Source of the DNA: Marine Group III euryarchaeote CG-Bathy1
GTDB taxonomy: Archaea > Thermoplasmatota > Poseidoniia > MGIII > CG-Epi1
Direction of reading: 5' to 3'
Assembly (NCBI GenBank): GCA_001875425.1
Contig: MIYU01000016.1
Location: 1 to 64,000 of the forward strand
Length of the DNA: 64,000 bases
Positions 63,132 through 64,000 of this stretch are shown piece after piece. Every line of letters starts with the position of its first letter. Positions within the stretch are counted from its first letter, which is position 1. The position numbers were made by a program, and so were the translations under genes. Under the pieces are notes generated by a model. That model searched no databases and was not told the DNA's origin. It saw only the letters and a program-made list of their open reading frames with translations.

Positions 63132-64000
63132 CTATTTTTCGGAAGCTTCTGCTTCCGGTTCTTCTGCTTCCGGTTCTTCTGCTTCCGGTTCTTCTGCTTC
63201 CGGTTCAGAAGGCACATCAGATAGTCTTTCAATCAATTCTGCTTTTTTACCCGAAATAGGCAAACCCCTTTCCTTTAGAAGATCCTTTAACTCAGAAACT
63301 TTCATAGATGAATAATCTAATTCTTCTTTAGTTTCTTCTTTTGGCGATTGAGTTTCTGTTGCCTCTTCTTTATTATCCAATAATTTTTCAAGTTCTTCTT
63401 CGTTTGGAGGATTCTCCATCAATTGTGAAGGGTTTAGAACTTCAATTTTATTAACTTCGAAACGCCTTATAGGATGAATAGATTTAACTGATTTTGCAAT
63501 TTCTTTAGATAAATCTCCTGAAAAGATTCTTTTGAGTGAAACATCTAGAGTAGTAGAAGAAATGGTGTCTGTTATAATTTTTTGAGCGTTTAGATTCATA
63601 TCACGCATAGTCGATCTCTGTAGTTTTTTATCAATAATCATTATAGGCTTGATTCTGAGAGAAATTCCATCTTTAGTTTCTATAATGAAGTTTGAACTTA
63701 ACTTACATTGTTGACGTCTAGTTAATGAACGTAGATAATCTGTAGTAAGATGGTGACCGATATAATTTGTAAATGCATTTAGCCCTCTGACTTCAGTTAT
63801 TCTAAATTTGAGCATGAAATGCTTTTGAGAATAGCCTCCAGATAACATATGTAAAGGTGCTTGAGTAGTTCTACCTGGGACTGTATCTGGGATATCTGAA
63901 GGAGTTTGGCCTATGATGGCATAATTGAACATTCTCGGTGCATGTAATGAATACCAAGATTTAGATTTCCATCTATCTTTTGCTTTTCTGGACGAACTTG
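63132..64000 (-). CDS. rps3ae: 30S ribosomal protein S3Ae with C-terminal SAP domain (5' end beyond window)
   Basis: The track starts at an internal Met (63932), but the frame stays open to the window edge. The extra 22 codons read ...KAKDRWKSKSWYSLHAPR before MFNYAIIGQTP, the recognised S3Ae N terminus, so the gene is truncated by the window. The S3Ae core ends near IHPIRRFEVNKIEVL. It is followed by an acidic linker, a SAP motif (MKVSELKDLLKERGLPISGKKAELIERL) and four EPEAE repeats. S3Ae is a universal archaeal/eukaryotic small-subunit protein. The SAP extension is unusual for it and may bind nucleic acid. Confidence 0.92.
   Translation of the reverse strand, partial: SSSRKAKDRWKSKSWYSLHAPRMFNYAIIGQTPSDIPDTVPGRTTQAPLHMLSGGYSQKHFMLKFRITEVRGLNAFTNYIGHHLTTDYLRSLTRRQQCKLSSNFIIETKDGISLRIKPIMIIDKKLQRSTMRDMNLNAQKIITDTISSTTLDVSLKRIFSGDLSKEIAKSVKSIHPIRRFEVNKIEVLNPSQLMENPPNEEELEKLLDNKEEATETQSPKEETKEELDYSSMKVSELKDLLKERGLPISGKKAELIERLSDVPSEPEAEEPEAEEPEAEEPEAEASEK
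63146..63205 (-). repeat. four perfect 15-bp tandem repeats in the S3Ae tail
   Basis: The plus strand shows CTTCTGCTTCCGGTT exactly four times in a row (63146-63205), encoding the EPEAE repeats on the minus strand. Perfect identity implies recent slippage and probable length variation between strains. Confidence 0.9.

Noticed and set aside
1-64000. Mobile element, provirus or integrase island
   Set aside because: No transposase, integrase, phage structural gene or flanking direct repeat was found. Genes are densely packed housekeeping and surface genes.

Overview
The window is a gene-dense, AT-rich piece of an archaeal chromosome. Several families are diagnostic for Archaea: the DNA polymerase D large subunit, the primase large subunit, RfcS, sn-glycerol-1-phosphate dehydrogenase, CDP-archaeol synthase, SRP19, ribosomal proteins S8e and S3Ae, class I lysyl-tRNA synthetase, Lhr helicase with its phosphoesterase, and a stand-alone GMP synthase glutaminase subunit. 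Several further features suggest an uncultured marine Thermoplasmatota lineage of the Marine Group II/III type: very large secreted calcium-repeat and Ig-like proteins, two acyl-CoA dehydrogenases, UMF1-type transporters and small zinc-ribbon proteins. That placement is inference, not proof.

Layout. 1-8.6 kb: the 3' end of a tRNA (probably Leu), a sulfotransferase-like gene, an RqcH/NFACT protein and a secreted CARDB-like protein (all minus). These are followed by phosphoglucose/phosphomannose isomerase and CDP-archaeol synthase (plus), SRP19 and S8e (minus), and a GfcR-like PRTase regulator coupled to LysRS-I (plus). 8.6-10.3 kb: a membrane-anchored coiled-coil pentapeptide-repeat protein. 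10.3-22 kb (minus): M20 peptidase, biotin ligase, PolD DP2, an ABC-2-like permease, a Cys/His mini-protein, acyl-CoA dehydrogenase, two tandem UMF1-family MFS proteins and GuaA-A. A 38-aa zinc-ribbon gene absent from the ORF track lies at 22061-22177. 22.2-33 kb (minus): a membrane protein / DUF58 / MoxR / DUF4350-like / 2027-aa transglutaminase-like locus. 33.1-37 kb: a ~1270-aa TSP3-type calcium-repeat protein. 37-44.8 kb: M24 peptidase, a CDIN1-like TPD nuclease and a DUF302 protein, ThiF-rhodanese, Lhr, its phosphoesterase and a presenilin-like protease. 44.8-52.6 kb: tRNA-Gly, flavin reductase, a putative RHH protein with candidate operators, PolB, an HD hydrolase, a membrane zinc-ribbon protein and PriL. 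52.6-56.1 kb: an ABC ATPase / permease / lamin-tail-domain operon. 56.1-64 kb: glutaryl-CoA-dehydrogenase-like, RfcS, Pgk, tRNA-Thr, FKBP, G1PDH, a CADD-like diiron protein, and S3Ae carrying a SAP domain and running off the window edge.

How it works together. Replication genes (DP2, PolB, PriL, RfcS) and archaeal lipid headgroup genes (G1PDH, CarS) recur across the window. Sugar metabolism appears as PGI/PMI, Pgk and a GfcR-like regulator. A large share of the coding capacity is cell-surface protein. Many first-in-operon genes have a TATA-like box centred about 25 bp before the start codon, as expected for leaderless mRNAs; I used this to correct several starts. No intergenic gap exceeds 300 bp. 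I saw no CRISPR array, insertion sequence, integrase or intein.
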